In this document: positions 36,642 to 48,560 of the stretch, piece by piece
How positions within the stretch are numbered: the stretch's first letter is position 1
How the letters are laid out: each line of letters opens with the position of its first letter
Assembly: GCA_050084985.1 (NCBI GenBank)
Contig: JBITNC010000001.1
Span: forward strand, 134,292,001-134,356,000
Source: Nageia nagi
Taxonomy: Eukaryota; Pinophyta
Direction: 5' to 3'
Length of the DNA stretch: 64,000 nt
Translations under genes and position numbers: made by a program
Notes under the pieces: model-generated
The model's input: only the letters and a program-made list of their open reading frames with translations
The model's database searches: none
Told to the model about the DNA's origin: nothing

Positions 36642-37635
36642 CAGATGGCTAGCTCAAGTAGTCTCCAAGGCCTAGATGCAACACTCCATGCAATAACATC
36701 CCATGAACCTCCATTGGAAACAATCTCGTTCTACCAACTTTCAGAGACATTGGAAATTTCAAGCTTCCATGACACTGAGAAATCACTCAACGTCAACATC
36801 CTAAAGCTCAAGAAGAAGGATGATTCTTTCCAGAGAGTTCTAGAAGCTCTTAATGAAAATACGACATTACCTTGGATTTTAACAAAGTCAGCAAAGCTCT
36901 GTACTACAATCAAGAACAGATCAACTTTGAAAAGGGTGGCTTTTCAGCAGAGCTATCTTGGGTCTGATGGAGTTAAGATCGTGGCAGAGATGTTGAAGAA
37001 AAATGGTGTTAAGCTTCCGAGTCTGGGACTGGATCCTCTGGATCTTTGGCCATTGCTTCAGCCTTGAAGATCAATGAGAAATTGGAGGAATTGCAGATTT
37101 GGGAGGACTCAATTGGATTAAGATGGGCAGAAGAAATGGCCAAGATGATTGAAGTGAATTCAACCCTGAGATTCTTGACCATAATGGATATGCAATCAAT
37201 TACAACAGCTCACCCTCTTGTTTTGGTCGCACTGGGAAGGAATAGGAATTTGGAGCTTCATGTGTGGAATAGGGTAAGTGGAGTAAGATCCTGAGGGTTC
37301 ATAGGATTGACACTTCAGGGTGTTATAGGATTGCCTGTGCTCTAGGGTGCAATACTACTGTGGAAAATTTGGATATCAGTGGATATAATGTCAACTCCAA
37401 ATGTGCTCGTGAGTTCAAGAGAGTCCTAGAGGAGAATAGGACTTTGAAACACTTGAATATATGAAAAACAAGTATGAGTGATAAGGGTGTCTATTACATT
37501 GCAGCTGCTCTGTTTTAAAACAATACTCTGCAGTCTCCGCAGCTTGAAAAGAATCCAATGGGGGGTGACGGAATTGATCATTTGTTGTGTCCCTTGACTA
37601 GATTCAAACCAGGCCAAGCACAAGCCAATAAAGTT
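36642..37635 (+). pseudogene. TORNADO1-like LRR protein, N-terminal fragment
   Basis: Reads from MASSSSLQGLDATL (likely start at 36,645) through LETISFYQLSETLEISSFHD, SDGVKIVAEMLKKNG, a frameshift near 37,010-37,045, then IASALKINEKLEELQIWEDS, MIEVNSTLRFLTIMD and NLELHVWNRVSG. A second frameshift near 37,290 leads to IDTSGCYRIACALGCNTTVE, SKCAREFKRVLEENRTLKHL and DHLLCPLTRF. This is the LRR half of the TORNADO1/LOP1 family, plant proteins of roughly 1400 residues with LRRs plus a Roc-COR-like GTPase part, needed for leaf and vascular patterning. Homology stops abruptly near 37,635 and everything after the LRRs is missing. Internal stops (near 37,460 and 37,518) confirm a pseudogene. Confidence 0.85.
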
Positions 37636-37860
37636 TCTGAGAGATTCTGCAGAGGCATGCACATTGACTATACTGCCAACAAAATCTTGCACCAAAATGT
37701 TCCGGAATCCTGCATAAACAAAGATCTTCTGTTCTACATAGACAAGGCTCTTCAAAAACTCAACTTTGAAGTTTGAACCTCTTCCCGTGTCTTGAAACGC
37801 CTTCTGGACAGGGTAATCAAGCTCCTTCAGCAGACACATGAAAAAAGCATAAACTGCATT
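37580..37860 (-). other. Unrecognised open frame abutting TRN1-like fragment
   Basis: The minus strand is open across 37426-37839, and the part from 37,640 up reads like protein (KELDYPVQKAFQDTGRGSNF, YAGFRNILVQDFVGSIVNV). The plus strand is also open there. It begins where TRN1 homology ends, so it may be a piece of another gene joined by rearrangement. No family recognised. Confidence 0.3.
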
Positions 37861-38955
37861 CCAAGTTTGAACTTATAAATAGCTCTCTCATACCATGTTC
37901 GTGAAGAGAGAAAAATGCCATATAGAGAACATCAACAGCAATGGGTGTTTTATACCTCAGAGTTATGGTTAATAGAACTGTAAAATATAATATTTCCAAC
38001 ATTTTTGATGCTTGGACATCTCAACATCCCACAACTGTAGCAGGCACATCCACCTTTTCAAGAATGAATCAGGATAGCCTATATTGATCTCCTACATCCC
38101 CAAGATAACACTATACCAGAAGCCAAATACCAGGGCCAGTAGATTGGTGTCTCCCACTTCTGGGTGTCAGGGACACATCCCTATGTACTCTTGATAAAAA
38201 GAGAGTTCTAACTGAGAAAAAACTTGTATGCATGCTCTCATAGGAAGGTCCTTTGACTAAACATCTTCTCAAGGTTACAGACATAAATATCAGTGGCTGC
38301 CATAGGAAAACCGATTGTTAATGGATGTTTGGTTGGTCATTGTTTTCAATCCCTTATTGAATCTTTTAATTTATATTCAGATATGCATAAGTATATGCTT
38401 TGATAGTGCTGTACCAAGTCAGGTCAGTAACATGAGTATTTACTAATGTTGTGTTAATGACAACCTTATTGACGAGTCAATAAAGTGGTTATACATACTA
38501 TAGTTATATGAATGAATTAAATCGTTAAATCCATTATATATGGGACTTCTTTTTTATTTGATATTTACACTTCATAGATACAATAATATTATAATCAGTC
38601 AATAAAACAAACAAAAATGTAAAACACATTATGTTTTTTCGACTGTAAAGAAACAGGTCAGGTATGTACCATCATAACAGATTCTAATATTATTGTGCCA
38701 AAAATAAATGCAGAAATTTGAATTAATATTTCCCACTTTTTATAACCGTAGATACAGTAAAAAAACAATGAAAATTAATTATATATGATGAAGGGTAAGT
38801 AAAAGAATTTATTGACCATAAGATACTAATTCATACTTTTTCAATAATTTTCTCAATATTCCAAAAAGATTTGACATAAAGCACAGTAAATATAGTAATC
38901 AAATTAAAATAACCTAAGATAGCTCACATTGATAAGGTCATGCAGAAAGCCACAC

Positions 38956-39238
38956 CTTAATGGTTTGTATTTGACAAGAGCGTCCCTTGACATTTCAAGA
39001 ATTTGGTGCCTTGCAGGCGATTTTGCTTTTTTTAATGATTCCTGGAAATCTCAATTAGAAAGGTAAGAATTTACATCACCCTCCTCTGCTTGAAAAGGGT
39101 CTCAAATAATTCAAAAGCCCACCGTACAGTATGTTCTGTTGCATAAGGAAAGTTCTTTAGCGTGCATATAGGGACCTCCGTGTGTTCTGGTGGATCTCTT
39201 GTTGAAGCATACATTTCCGAGCAATATGGAACAAATAC
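38956..39238 (-). pseudogene. Ubiquitin-activating enzyme E1 remnant, catalytic-cysteine exon
   Basis: After an AG acceptor at 39,239-39,240 the minus strand reads VFVPYCSEMYASTRDPPE, then VPICTLKNFPYATEHTVRWA and FELFETLFKQ. The Cys of PICTLKNFP is the thioester cysteine position of ubiquitin E1. A frameshift near 39,078 follows, after which EGDVNSYLSN, a stop, DFQESLKKAKSPARHQILEM and SRDALVKYKPL continue the family's order, ending at an AAG|GTGTGG donor. E1 enzymes activate ubiquitin by adenylation. The frameshift and stop make this copy nonfunctional. Confidence 0.85.
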
Positions 39239-39538
39239 CTGCAAAACTTTAAGCTCCCCATTCAGCTTTACAATGCATAAACAGATTCCCTTGATTGAAA
39301 ACATAATCTTCTGACAAAATACTTCTTGATCAAAATGTCTAGAGTACAGTACAAAGATGTTAATCATATATACATGTATGCTCTAAGGCTAAAGAATTAA
39401 TAATCCTATTAAAAGTAACAATTTTTATAATGCCTATGCACACAAAAACAGACATTCCTCTTTAACATTCATATTCAAAATTTCCTCAAATATATGAAGA
39501 CTTTTCATTGACCCACTCACAAAGATAGATATACTTGC
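39239..39538 (-). other. Retained GC-AG intron of E1 pseudogene
   Basis: The donor reads CAG|GCAAGT and the acceptor TTTTGCAG|GT. GC-AG introns with a strong AAGT donor context are a known minor class in plants. The reading phase is kept across it (GTVQ joined to VFVPY). Confidence 0.7.
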
Positions 39539-39711
39539 CTGTACGGTGCCTTTGGTGCCATGCTTCCCTTCATCAATCATTGGCTTTCGATATGCAACGC
39601 ATCAAACATCAAGATATAACCTTGATGAAGATGTGTCAACAGCAGAAAACACACCTGCATTTTCCCAGCTATGTTCAGCAGCTTGTAATGGCCAGCATAT
39701 ATGTAATAGTG
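39539..39711 (-). pseudogene. Ubiquitin-activating enzyme E1 remnant, upstream exon
   Basis: The minus strand reads QAAEHSWENAGVFSAVDTSS, SRLYLDV, a TGA stop at 39602-39604 where the family has Arg, then CVAYRKPMIDEGKHGTKGTV, matching the E1 block NALDNV...D.RCV.YRKPL.ESG..GTKG.VQ. It ends CAG|GCAAGT, a GC-type donor, and joins in phase with the exon at 39238. The intron of 300 bases (39239-39538) is retained, so this arose by DNA duplication, not retroposition. Confidence 0.82.
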
Positions 39712-39719
39712 TTATATTG

Positions 39720-41870
39720 ACAAAACCATTTCTCTAATGTTATCTTTATAAGACTACAAATGCTTATTGACAGTAAGTTTGTTAGCCACTAAGATAACAT
39801 CCATATATAAACACCCACAAGATGGATGGTGGAAAAATATCAAGGTTCTACAAGGTTGAGAAACGAGGAAATGGGGGAATGTGTATCAGGGAACGGGGGT
39901 ATAAGGAGGGTCATTTTTGGTGAACGGCAAAGGAATGACAATTATATACTAGAAAAAATTTCCAAAATTTTTAGATTTTTGATCTTTCATTGTTTCAAAT
40001 TCATTATTATTTAATATTTATCAACTCAATAATGTATACAAAACTTGAAACTGAAATTTCAAATTAGACATCAATCAACAAAATCATTTATCAAGTATGA
40101 ATCAGAATATCAAAATTAATTATGAGCATAGATCAGTCTAGTAAAAGTAAAATTGTTAAACATTAAACAGTCTATAACAATGTCAAATACTAAAATCATT
40201 CTAGAACAAAAGTAAATGAGTTTTTCTTCTCTTTGTTTTTTTCTTCTCATAGCTGCATAAAATGAAATGAGTTACATTTGGATGCATATAAAATGAAATT
40301 AGGTTTTGGGGGGTGGGGACAATGGTGGGTCCCACCCCATTCATATAAGTGTTTTCTTTTAAGTTAAAGTATTTTTTTTTTTGTTTTTTGGGTCAGCTGG
40401 ATGCCCAACCCAAGGAGAATACCTAGGCATTTTTGAGAATGGTCGAGGAAGATGCCCAACAGTTCCCTTGCCGTTCTCGGGAGTTGCAACTTCATGTCCA
40501 TCTAACAAATCACAATTGGAAGAGGCAATAAGGTTCTTCAAAAAATATCACAAGATTTACAACTTCATGTCCATCTAACAATTACACAATAATGGTTTTA
40601 TAACACCAAGAGACTTTGAATTGCAGAAGTGAAAATTCAATATGAACTCATAGCAGGAAATGTTAAACTATCTTAAAAAGAGTAGATATAATAGCCCAAA
40701 AATGAACGAAGTATGCTTTTTGTTCATGAAAGGGCTAGCTGATTGTTTCTTAAAAACGACTAGTCCTTGGACAAAGGCAAATAAGAAGCCAATAAGGAAG
40801 TCTTTGATTCTTTATATTGCATAGTATAAATAAAGGAATTTATGTGAGCAATCCATCATCTTTTGAAACTAGTATCTCTTTGGATTTAACCCAACCATCA
40901 ATGAATTCCATGGACTTCAAAAGCATATAGAAATAATATGAAACAGTGGTCATGTTACGCACCACCATGATATTCAAGCATAAATGAAGCTTTGACAACA
41001 CACAATTGAATGTCCAAATTGTCTTCAACAAGAAGCATTCTACATCATCTCCATATAACATTGTCTCTTTATGCTTGGTTGTTAGTTTTGCAATGCTAAT
41101 TTCCTGAAACTTGTATCAAGCAAGTGCATCGAGTAGGTGAAGTAGAGGTACCAGTTTATAACATGGTCAACTACCCAACCAACACACACAAGTGGACTGC
41201 TCGCTCATACAAATACAGGCATCATATTATTTGCATTGCGATTGATCTACATAAGACTGGTTAACATGGTGTGAAGTTATTACTTGACATACATATAATA
41301 ACATCAACGAGAAAATTTATTACGCCCTCCACTCACATATGATAAATGACATATTTTCTTTCCCACGTATGTATATTTCAGGTACGTCCCTCCCCATCTG
41401 AACAAACACTTGTAAAATACATTGTTTAAGCCAAACAAGCGGCACATTCCCAATTTAAGTACAAAAAGTTCTGAATCGCAAGAACATTTAGACGCTAGTA
41501 AATAGGAATCTAAGCATCAAAATGAACATGGATAAATGGCAGAAGGTTTAGAAGAATCACATGAAATAAAAACCAGTATGTGAAACTAGCGATATAGCAT
41601 TTGCGTTTGTTAAATGAATTTGGTTTAAATAAGAAAATTCACAGAAGATTTAGTTTTTTGAAGGAGATCCTTTACAAACATCTCATTTAATCCATTAAAA
41701 ATAATTGAAGGCCTAGAATTCATCCAGACAACTAAGTCATGTGTAAAAGTGGATAGTGAAGCCTCTCAATAACATTAAAAGACAGCACAAAGAAAGACTT
41801 AGACCACAGGCATACATAGATGTATCCTGATTTATTTTCTTTTGTTTTACAAACTGTAAGCTAGTTTTAA
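39720..41870. other. No recognisable gene
   Basis: Mixed composition with short open frames in both directions (for example 40381-40578, 40840-41061), none recognised. A perfect 20-mer, caacttcatgtccatctaac, occurs at 40487 and again at 40560. A 13-base perfect palindrome ggtgggtcccacc lies at 40324-40336. Confidence 0.45.
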
Positions 41871-41875
41871 ACTCT

Positions 41876-42259
41876 GGTATCACCTTATGTATAACAAGTC
41901 ACTAATGGTTCTAATATTTAAACATTGGCCTCTGAAATTAGCAAGCTACAGTACAAATTTATAATGGATCCCTGATACTATCCCTTGAAATGCAAGCCCC
42001 TCCTATTTCTCCTGAACAGTAAAAGGAAAATATAGTAATTATATTGAGGTCTATAAACCTCTAAGATGGTATCACCTTATTTATAACAAGTAACTAGTGG
42101 TTATAATATTTAAACATTGGCCTCTGAAATTAGCAAGCTACAGTACAACTTTATAATGGATCCCCAATACTACCCCTTGAAATGCAAGCCCCTCCTATTT
42201 CTCCTGAACAGTAAGGGGAAAATATAGTAATTATATTGAGGTCCATGAACCTCTAAGAT
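41876..42259. repeat. 192-base tandem duplication
   Basis: ggtatcaccttat starts copies at 41876 and 42068. The two copies are nearly identical and share attggcctctgaaattagca and gccctcctatttctcctgaa-type blocks. Confidence 0.92.
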
Positions 42260-42329
42260 GGTACAAAGGTATAAAAAGCATAATAAACAATGACATCCAA
42301 GCATATTAATCGTAGGCTACAAAATACAT

Positions 42330-43800
42330 GGCTTTCCTTGACAGGCATTGACATTTTTTCACCAAATGTAATAAACAATTATAGTTATCCAACCAAATCA
42401 ATTCACCTTTCCCAACATCCTCAAAGCATGCACCAAACTGGAAGATTTACATCAAGGTTTATATGGGTTTCTATCACATGTTGTGGTTGTGACTACCCTA
42501 GTATACATGTATGCAAGATATGGAAGTATAGAGAAGGCACACAAATTATTTGACAAAATGCATTATGCAAGCATAATTTTAAGGAATGCATTAATGATAT
42601 CAAGATTTGCACAAACCAAATACATTGAAAGGGTTTGCAAATTATTTGATAAAATACCTCATCGAAATGTAGTTTTGTGGAATGTAATAATAGTAGGATA
42701 TGTACAAAATGAATTTTCTAAAAAAGGCTCCAGAGACTTTTAAGCAAATGCAATTTTTAAGTGTAAATCCAATCTCTGCAACCTTTGCTAGAATTCTTCC
42801 AACATGTGCCTCCATAGGAGATCTTGAAGAAAGTATAGACATCCATCAAAGAGGAGTTGAAAATGATTTTTCATCACATGTTACGGTTGTGAGTTCCCTT
42901 ATATACATGTATGTAAAATATGGTAGAATACACAAGGACTAAGAACTATTTGATAAGATGTATGATGCAAATATAGTTTCATGGATTGCAATGATCATAT
43001 GATATGCATAAAATGGATTTTTTTTAAAAGACTCTAAATAGTTTTAAGCAAATGCAATTGTCAAGTGTAAATCCAATCTTTGCAACTTTTTCTAGTGTCC
43101 TTCCAACATATACCAACATGGGAGCTCTAAAAGAATGGATGGACATCAATCAAAGAATAGTTGAAAATGGTTTTTCATTCAATGTTGTGGTTGTGAATGC
43201 CTCGATAGACATATATGCAAAATGTTTTGTCAGGTGTAAAGCCAAAATCTACAACCTTTTGCAACATTGGATCAATTAAAGTAGATCCATTCCTATGTTA
43301 TTAAAATGAATTTTGATTTTGATGTGCACTTGTGAAGTTCTATTGTTGATATGTATGCAAAGTGTGAAGGATAGATGATGCACACCTAGCATTTGAAAAA
43401 TTTCCTAATCTAAATATGATGATATAGACAAGATGCCCATAAGACCTAAATTGGGTATATGGATGTATCTTCTTATTGCTTGTAGATCACTTAAGGATAT
43501 ATATATAGGAATAGGTGAATTTGTGGTAACAATCCTTTTTTGGTTGGAGCTTAAATATGCTCCATGTTATGTTCTTATTTTAAATATTTATGTTGAGGTG
43601 GATAGTTGGGATGATGTTCAAAGAGTAAGGACATTGATGAAAGATAGAGAAATCAAGAAGACACCTAGATGTTGTTGGATCGAAGTTGACAAAATGTACA
43701 TGATTTTCTTGAAGGAGACATATCACACCACAAACATAGGAAATATATAGAAAATTAGAAAAAATATGATTGAGATGAGGGCAAATTTTAGGTAGAAAGG
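42330..43800 (+). pseudogene. PPR protein (PLS/E class) remnant
   Basis: Successive pentatricopeptide repeats appear in shifting frames: NQFTFPNILKACTKLEDLHQ, VTTLVYMYARYGSIEKAHKL, NVVLWNVIIVGYVQNEF, ATFARILPTCASIGDLEESI, VVSSLIYMYVKYGRIHKD, and a third round (43052-43279). The 3' part (43433-43750) is the E extension: RPKLGIWMYLLIACRS, APCYVLILNIYVEVDSWDDV and REIKKTPRCCWIEVDKM. No DYW domain follows. Such proteins edit or process organellar RNA. At least four frameshifts plus stops make this a pseudogene. It has no introns visible, usual for the family. Confidence 0.88.
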
Positions 43801-44125
43801 AAACTATGTTTCATTTCATTTTTTTAAAAAGTATTGTTATTAAATATTTGTACAAATAGATAATGTTGTTTGGAATCATTCTATTATAATGTGCTTATAT
43901 TTGCATCGTTCATTTAGTCTTGAATTCTATGTAGTAATTTTTTTATAAGTTGACGCATATTATGCACTATCTATGGATAAACATATGAAGCATATTCTGG
44001 GTCGAATTAGATCATATTTTATATATCTAACTACTAAAATGTATTTCTCATATTTGATTATTGGAATTATTTAGTGATATAAGTGAAAACTCTGGTCTAT
44101 AAGGCTTTCAAAAATAACATGGTGC
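43785..44125 (+). repeat. Array unit R0 (PPR 3' flank, internally deleted)
   Basis: Starts with ggtagaaaggaaactatgtt right after the PPR E-extension, then the gaattctatgtagtaatttt block. Compared with R1 it lacks about 400 internal bases. Confidence 0.8.
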
Positions 44126-45115
44126 ATGCTTTCAGGTAGAAAGGAAACTATGTTTCATTTTATTTATTTTTTTTTAAGTTGTATTACTAAATATATGTAC
44201 AAATAAACAATGTTATTGATTTTTGATATCATATTGTCAAGTGAATATAATTGCATACATATTTTGATGTAGTATTTATGAAAGCCTTATTTTTAATACT
44301 ATGAAATCATGGTATTATACTATTTTTTAGGAATCTTGTATAATTATGGTGTGAAGAGCTAGAGGAGGTGCAATAATTGTAAAGATGAAAGAAATACTTG
44401 AAGGAAATAGATATAGACAATAGACAACAGATAATAAATGTTAGAGAAGGGCTTTCAACTAACCCAATACTTTGGTATGAAGAGAGAAGAGAAAATTTTA
44501 ATTCTAATTTGCTCGTTCCTTTATCATTTTATGTAGTCATGTTTGGATCCATCCTATTTTTTTGTTCCTATATTTACATCAACCATCTGAACCTAAATTC
44601 TATGTAGTAATTTATTTATAGGTTGATGCAAATGTTGCACTTTCCATGGATAAAAGAACCAAGAATTTTTTTGGGTGGAATTAGATCATGTTTTGTATAT
44701 GTAAATAAGTGAGGTGTATAAATCTTGAAGTAATGTAGATAGTTTAGTAATACTCACTTAAGTTGAGTAGAGGATGTAAGGTATATATTAATAGAGTTAT
44801 GATTATTTGATATACCCTTTTATTATCATTATTCTATAATTTTAGTTTTACCCACACAGTCAAATAACTACCTTGGAATGACACCACCATAACTCTACTT
44901 AAATCTCATCCAATACCACTTATACTATATTGGGTTAATTATATTGTTTTATTTTTTGGACATAGGCAAAAAGAGGGATTTTTTAAATAGTGTATCAAAC
45001 CCTAATAAAAGGGATTTTTTAAATAAATTTCTAAAACTTGTATTACAAATTATTAAGCAATTATTTTAGAGACATCCTAACATATAACATGTGAATAAGC
45101 TTGGAAGAACTACCT
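44126..45115 (+). repeat. Array unit R1
   Basis: Begins tgctttcaggtagaaaggaa and runs through gaagggctttcaactaaccc, ccacacagtcaaataactac and aggcaaaaagagggattttt before meeting R2. Small open frames inside (for example 44398-44607) recur in other units and look like chance. Confidence 0.8.
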
Positions 45116-45992
45116 ACATAATTTCTGACATCATATTGTCAAGTGAATGTAACTACCTACATATTTTGATGTAGTATTTATGAAAGACTTATTTTAAGAC
45201 TACAAAATCATGGTGTTATACTATTTTACAAGAATATGGTATAATTATAGAGTGAAGATCTAGAGAACATAACTACCTACATGATTTCTAACATCATATA
45301 ACATGATTTCTAACATCATATAACATGATTTCTGACATCATATTATCAAGTAAATATAACTACCTACATATTTTGATGCAGTATTTATGAAAACCTTATT
45401 TTTAATACTATAGAATCATGGTATTATACTATTTTTCAAGAATCTTGTATAATTATAGAGTAAAGAGCTAGAGAAGGAGGTGCAATAATCATAAAGATGA
45501 AACAAATACTTAAAGGAAATAGAAAATAGACATCAAACAAAGAACAATAAATGTTATAGAAGGGCTTTCAAGTAACCCAATACTTTGGTATGAAGAGAGA
45601 AGAGAAAATTTTAATTCAAATTTACTCATTCATTTTTCATTTAATATAGTTATTTTATTTGATTCATCCTATTTTCTTGCTCCTATATTTACATCATCCA
45701 TATGAGCCTAAATTCTATGTAATAATATATTTATAAGTTGATGCAAATTTTGCATTATCCATGGATAAAAATACCAAGAATTGTTTGGGTAGAATTAGAT
45801 CATGGTTTGTATATTTCAATAAGTGAGGTATATAGTTCTTTAAGTGATGCAAATAGTTTAGTAATACTCAATTAAGTTAAGTAGAAGATGTAAGGTATCT
45901 AATAAAGTTGTGCTTGTTTGATTTACCATTTTATTATCATTACTATATAATTTTAGTTTTGTCCACACAGTCAAATAACTACCTTAGCATGG
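45116..45992 (+). repeat. Array unit R2, 5' part
   Basis: Repeats R1 from the catcatattgtcaagtgaat block, with its first roughly 180 bases doubled. A perfect 22-base motif (atgatttctaacatcatata core) occurs three times at 45279-45344. An LTR element interrupts it after 45992. Confidence 0.82.
45279..45344. repeat. 22-base tandem triplication
   Basis: acatgatttct(a/g)acatcatat three times head to tail. Confidence 0.92.
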
Positions 45993-47258
45993 TTATGATG
46001 ATCCCAAATTGATGAATCATGCTTAAATGTGCCCTAGGAAACCTAGATGTTTGTCTTTTATCTTCAAATATAGCCAACTTAGCTCAAAATTGTAGAAACA
46101 CTCCAACATTTAGCTAACTATGATGAAATTATAGTAACAAACTAAAAAGGCTCATAAAAATCCAATGTAGTAATAGAGAAGGAAAAATAAGAATTAAAGC
46201 ATTAAATACCACTTCCCATAGGGATTTTTACGAATGGCTCTAGGGCCTCACAAATCATAGTAGCAATAAGGCCAAGCCCAAGGCTTCCCTACTTCTTTAT
46301 GATGGAACAATCAAGGTTCCTCTCTTGAATGGATAAAGTAAGCTCAAGGCTAGTCTTCAATCACATCAATATCTCAAATGAATATGTGACTCCACAAGTG
46401 GCAAAGATAGAGTTCTCACACTCAATCTGATAAAAGGGGGTTTAATAAAAATAATCAACATCCTTTTTGTAATCTAATAATCCTCCTTATATAGGAGAGG
46501 TAGTCCATCTTCTAATCTTATGTTGAGGTGATCTAACAATGCATAATGATGATTTGTATGCTCATCATGCCAACATCCAATATGGAGAACCTTGGGATGA
46601 ATGAAATCATATCCAAGGATTTAATACTACAACATTGGGATGAGGGGCCTTAAGTGTACCTTGATTTCAATTCCATGTATTGGGATTCCTCCAAGAAGGT
46701 GAAGTAGGGCCTAGGAATGCCCAAATATCCAACATGGGGATCAATTCTCCTCCAGATATCCAATATGGGTCTTAAAATGCCAAATCTATCCAACATCCAA
46801 GGGTGGGAGCTATGTGATGTCTTGAAATGATAAATATCCCTCTTTGAATGCCACGTCTAGTCTTGGAAGCTTTCCTGATGCCTCATAGACTATCTAACCA
46901 CATAGGGGGGATGCTTTACCTTGAAGAGGGAAGAACTAATGATAAGAGGATCATCTAATACCAATATTATATCCGTTAAGGCTAAATATGCAATGTCCCA
47001 TTAATTAGAGACTATTAAATTGAATTTACAAATAATAGTTACCTTGGTATCACAATTACATCATTATTGGCATACTTAACTACAAAATATATTAAATAAG
47101 GATACATTGTTCCATAATTAGAGCATCTTACTAAGTCGCTAAGTGGAACTTATAATAATTGGCCAAAAATTACTAAAATAGATAAAATCCCTCCTAAACT
47201 AATGTTCCCATTTATTAGTGGTGAAATGGGAAAAATACCATAAAAATGAAATATTACA
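45993..47258 (-). repeat. 3' LTR of non-autonomous element (left copy)
   Basis: Aligns with 50534-51924 over its length; for example ggctctagggcctcac and tgagattcctccaagaaggt-like blocks. Lacks about 110 bases present in the right copy at 50,752-50,880. Ends CA. Confidence 0.9.
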
Positions 47259-47273
47259 AGTCCTCCCTTCTCA
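47259..47273 (-). other. Polypurine tract of non-autonomous element
   Basis: The minus strand reads GAGAAGGGAGGACT directly before the 3' LTR start TGTAATATTTC. Confidence 0.8.
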
Positions 47274-48004
47274 AATTGCTTATCCCTAAGAAATTCAGAA
47301 CATCTATAACTACAATAGATTCTTCTCGATCCTTATCTTCATCCTCATAGTTGATCCTAGAATTAATGAACTTTGGCTTAACTTCATCTTCCATCAACGT
47401 AGCATATATTGATTCTACAAACTATGGTTTCTTATGTAATCCTTTATCAATGAATTAATTCTTCTTAAGATTTTTCCATAAACAAAATTTATCTCCTTCT
47501 CCCTAATTAACCAATAATACAACAACTAGAAATAGAAACCAAGGGTCTTTCCCAAGTGCTAAGATGGTAGTTGAAGGTCCCAATACCATCCATTTTACCT
47601 CCTCAAATGCAACCATATTTATGATGTAAGATGAAGTATTATATAATATATAAAAATCCTCAATCTTCCTCCTTCATATGTTCTTATCAACAAATCATTG
47701 ACTTTGCTTATGCCCATATTTCTTACTAATATAGTTCCAAATGTAGCCCAAAAGTCTTCTTCAAAAATCAACATAACAATAATTCTAAACAACATTGTTT
47801 GATCCCTAAGACTTTTTTTTAAGGTAGTATAAAATGTTTCCTATAGTAGTGATTCATCCTCTTCTTCTTCATCAATTTTCTCATAAATCAACTTATCATG
47901 TGCATCTTCATTATTAATAGAGTCATTTCCCTCATCATGCTTACGAGTTGAAGTGTTCTCTTCATGATCTTCTTTTCTTGCCTCATATTGTGGGGAATCT
48001 TTAG
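47274..48004 (-). other. Interior of non-autonomous element, 3' side
   Basis: The minus strand reads an acidic stretch (EARKEDHEENTSTRKHDEGN, then IDEEEEDESLL) joined to the PDS5-like segment, followed by hydrophobic and mixed sequence. No domain recognised. Confidence 0.4.
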
Positions 48005-48560
48005 CTATTGTCTCCTCTTATTCTATAAATGGTTTCAAATTATTTTCACATTATCTAATCATAGTCTTAACTAACTCATGTGCATCAAAAGAAGTAACCA
48101 AGTCTTATTTCTAGAAATCTAATAATATAGATATGAGTGGTTGGTAAATGCAATTACTTTCGAATATGATCAAGGTAATAATGTGTCTCATGGATATAAA
48201 AATATTATCAACATGCTCTTCTCTAGTCAAAGTAATGAAATATTGAAACATTATATAGATCAACTCATCCATGCCTAATTCTAACATGACATTGCCTATT
48301 CTAGTTTTTGCAAATATCTCAGGCATGGTAACCATCCTAGAAAATTCTGAACTTGTGATTTCTCCTAAGTTTTTAAAATCATCCACCATAAGTTTAAGCA
48401 TCTTTCTCAATGTATCATCATCATATGGAGTTTTTGATGATGAAATTCTTAAAATATCACTCAAATAATAATTGACCCTGATTCTTACTTCTTTCCTTGT
48501 GTTCTCTATCGATTTTATCTTGCTCAAAGATAAAATTATTAGAATTAAGGCTTCCTAAAA
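48005..48560 (-). pseudogene. PDS5-like cohesin cofactor segment captured by LTR element
   Basis: The minus strand is open over 48111-48527 and in frame, with a few stops, down to about 48,005. It reads RKEVRIRVNYYLSDILRISS, TPYDDDTLRKMLKLMVDDFK, FAKTRIGNVMLELGMDELIY, MFQYFITLTREEHVDNIFIS and MRHIITLIIFESN, then AHELVKTMIR and CENNLKPFIE. This is the N-terminal HEAT-repeat order of plant PDS5, including the PYDDD block. PDS5 binds the cohesin ring and regulates sister-chromatid cohesion. Only about 180 residues of a protein of over 1000 are present. The downstream acidic stretch does not match PDS5. A TTG replaces the start and four stops follow LLDF, so it is a pseudogene fragment inside the retroelement. 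Confidence 0.8.

Noticed and set aside
44398-44607. Open frame of 69 codons in array unit R1
   Set aside because: Lies in the noncoding tandem array; equivalent positions in R2 and R3 are broken and no protein family is recognised.
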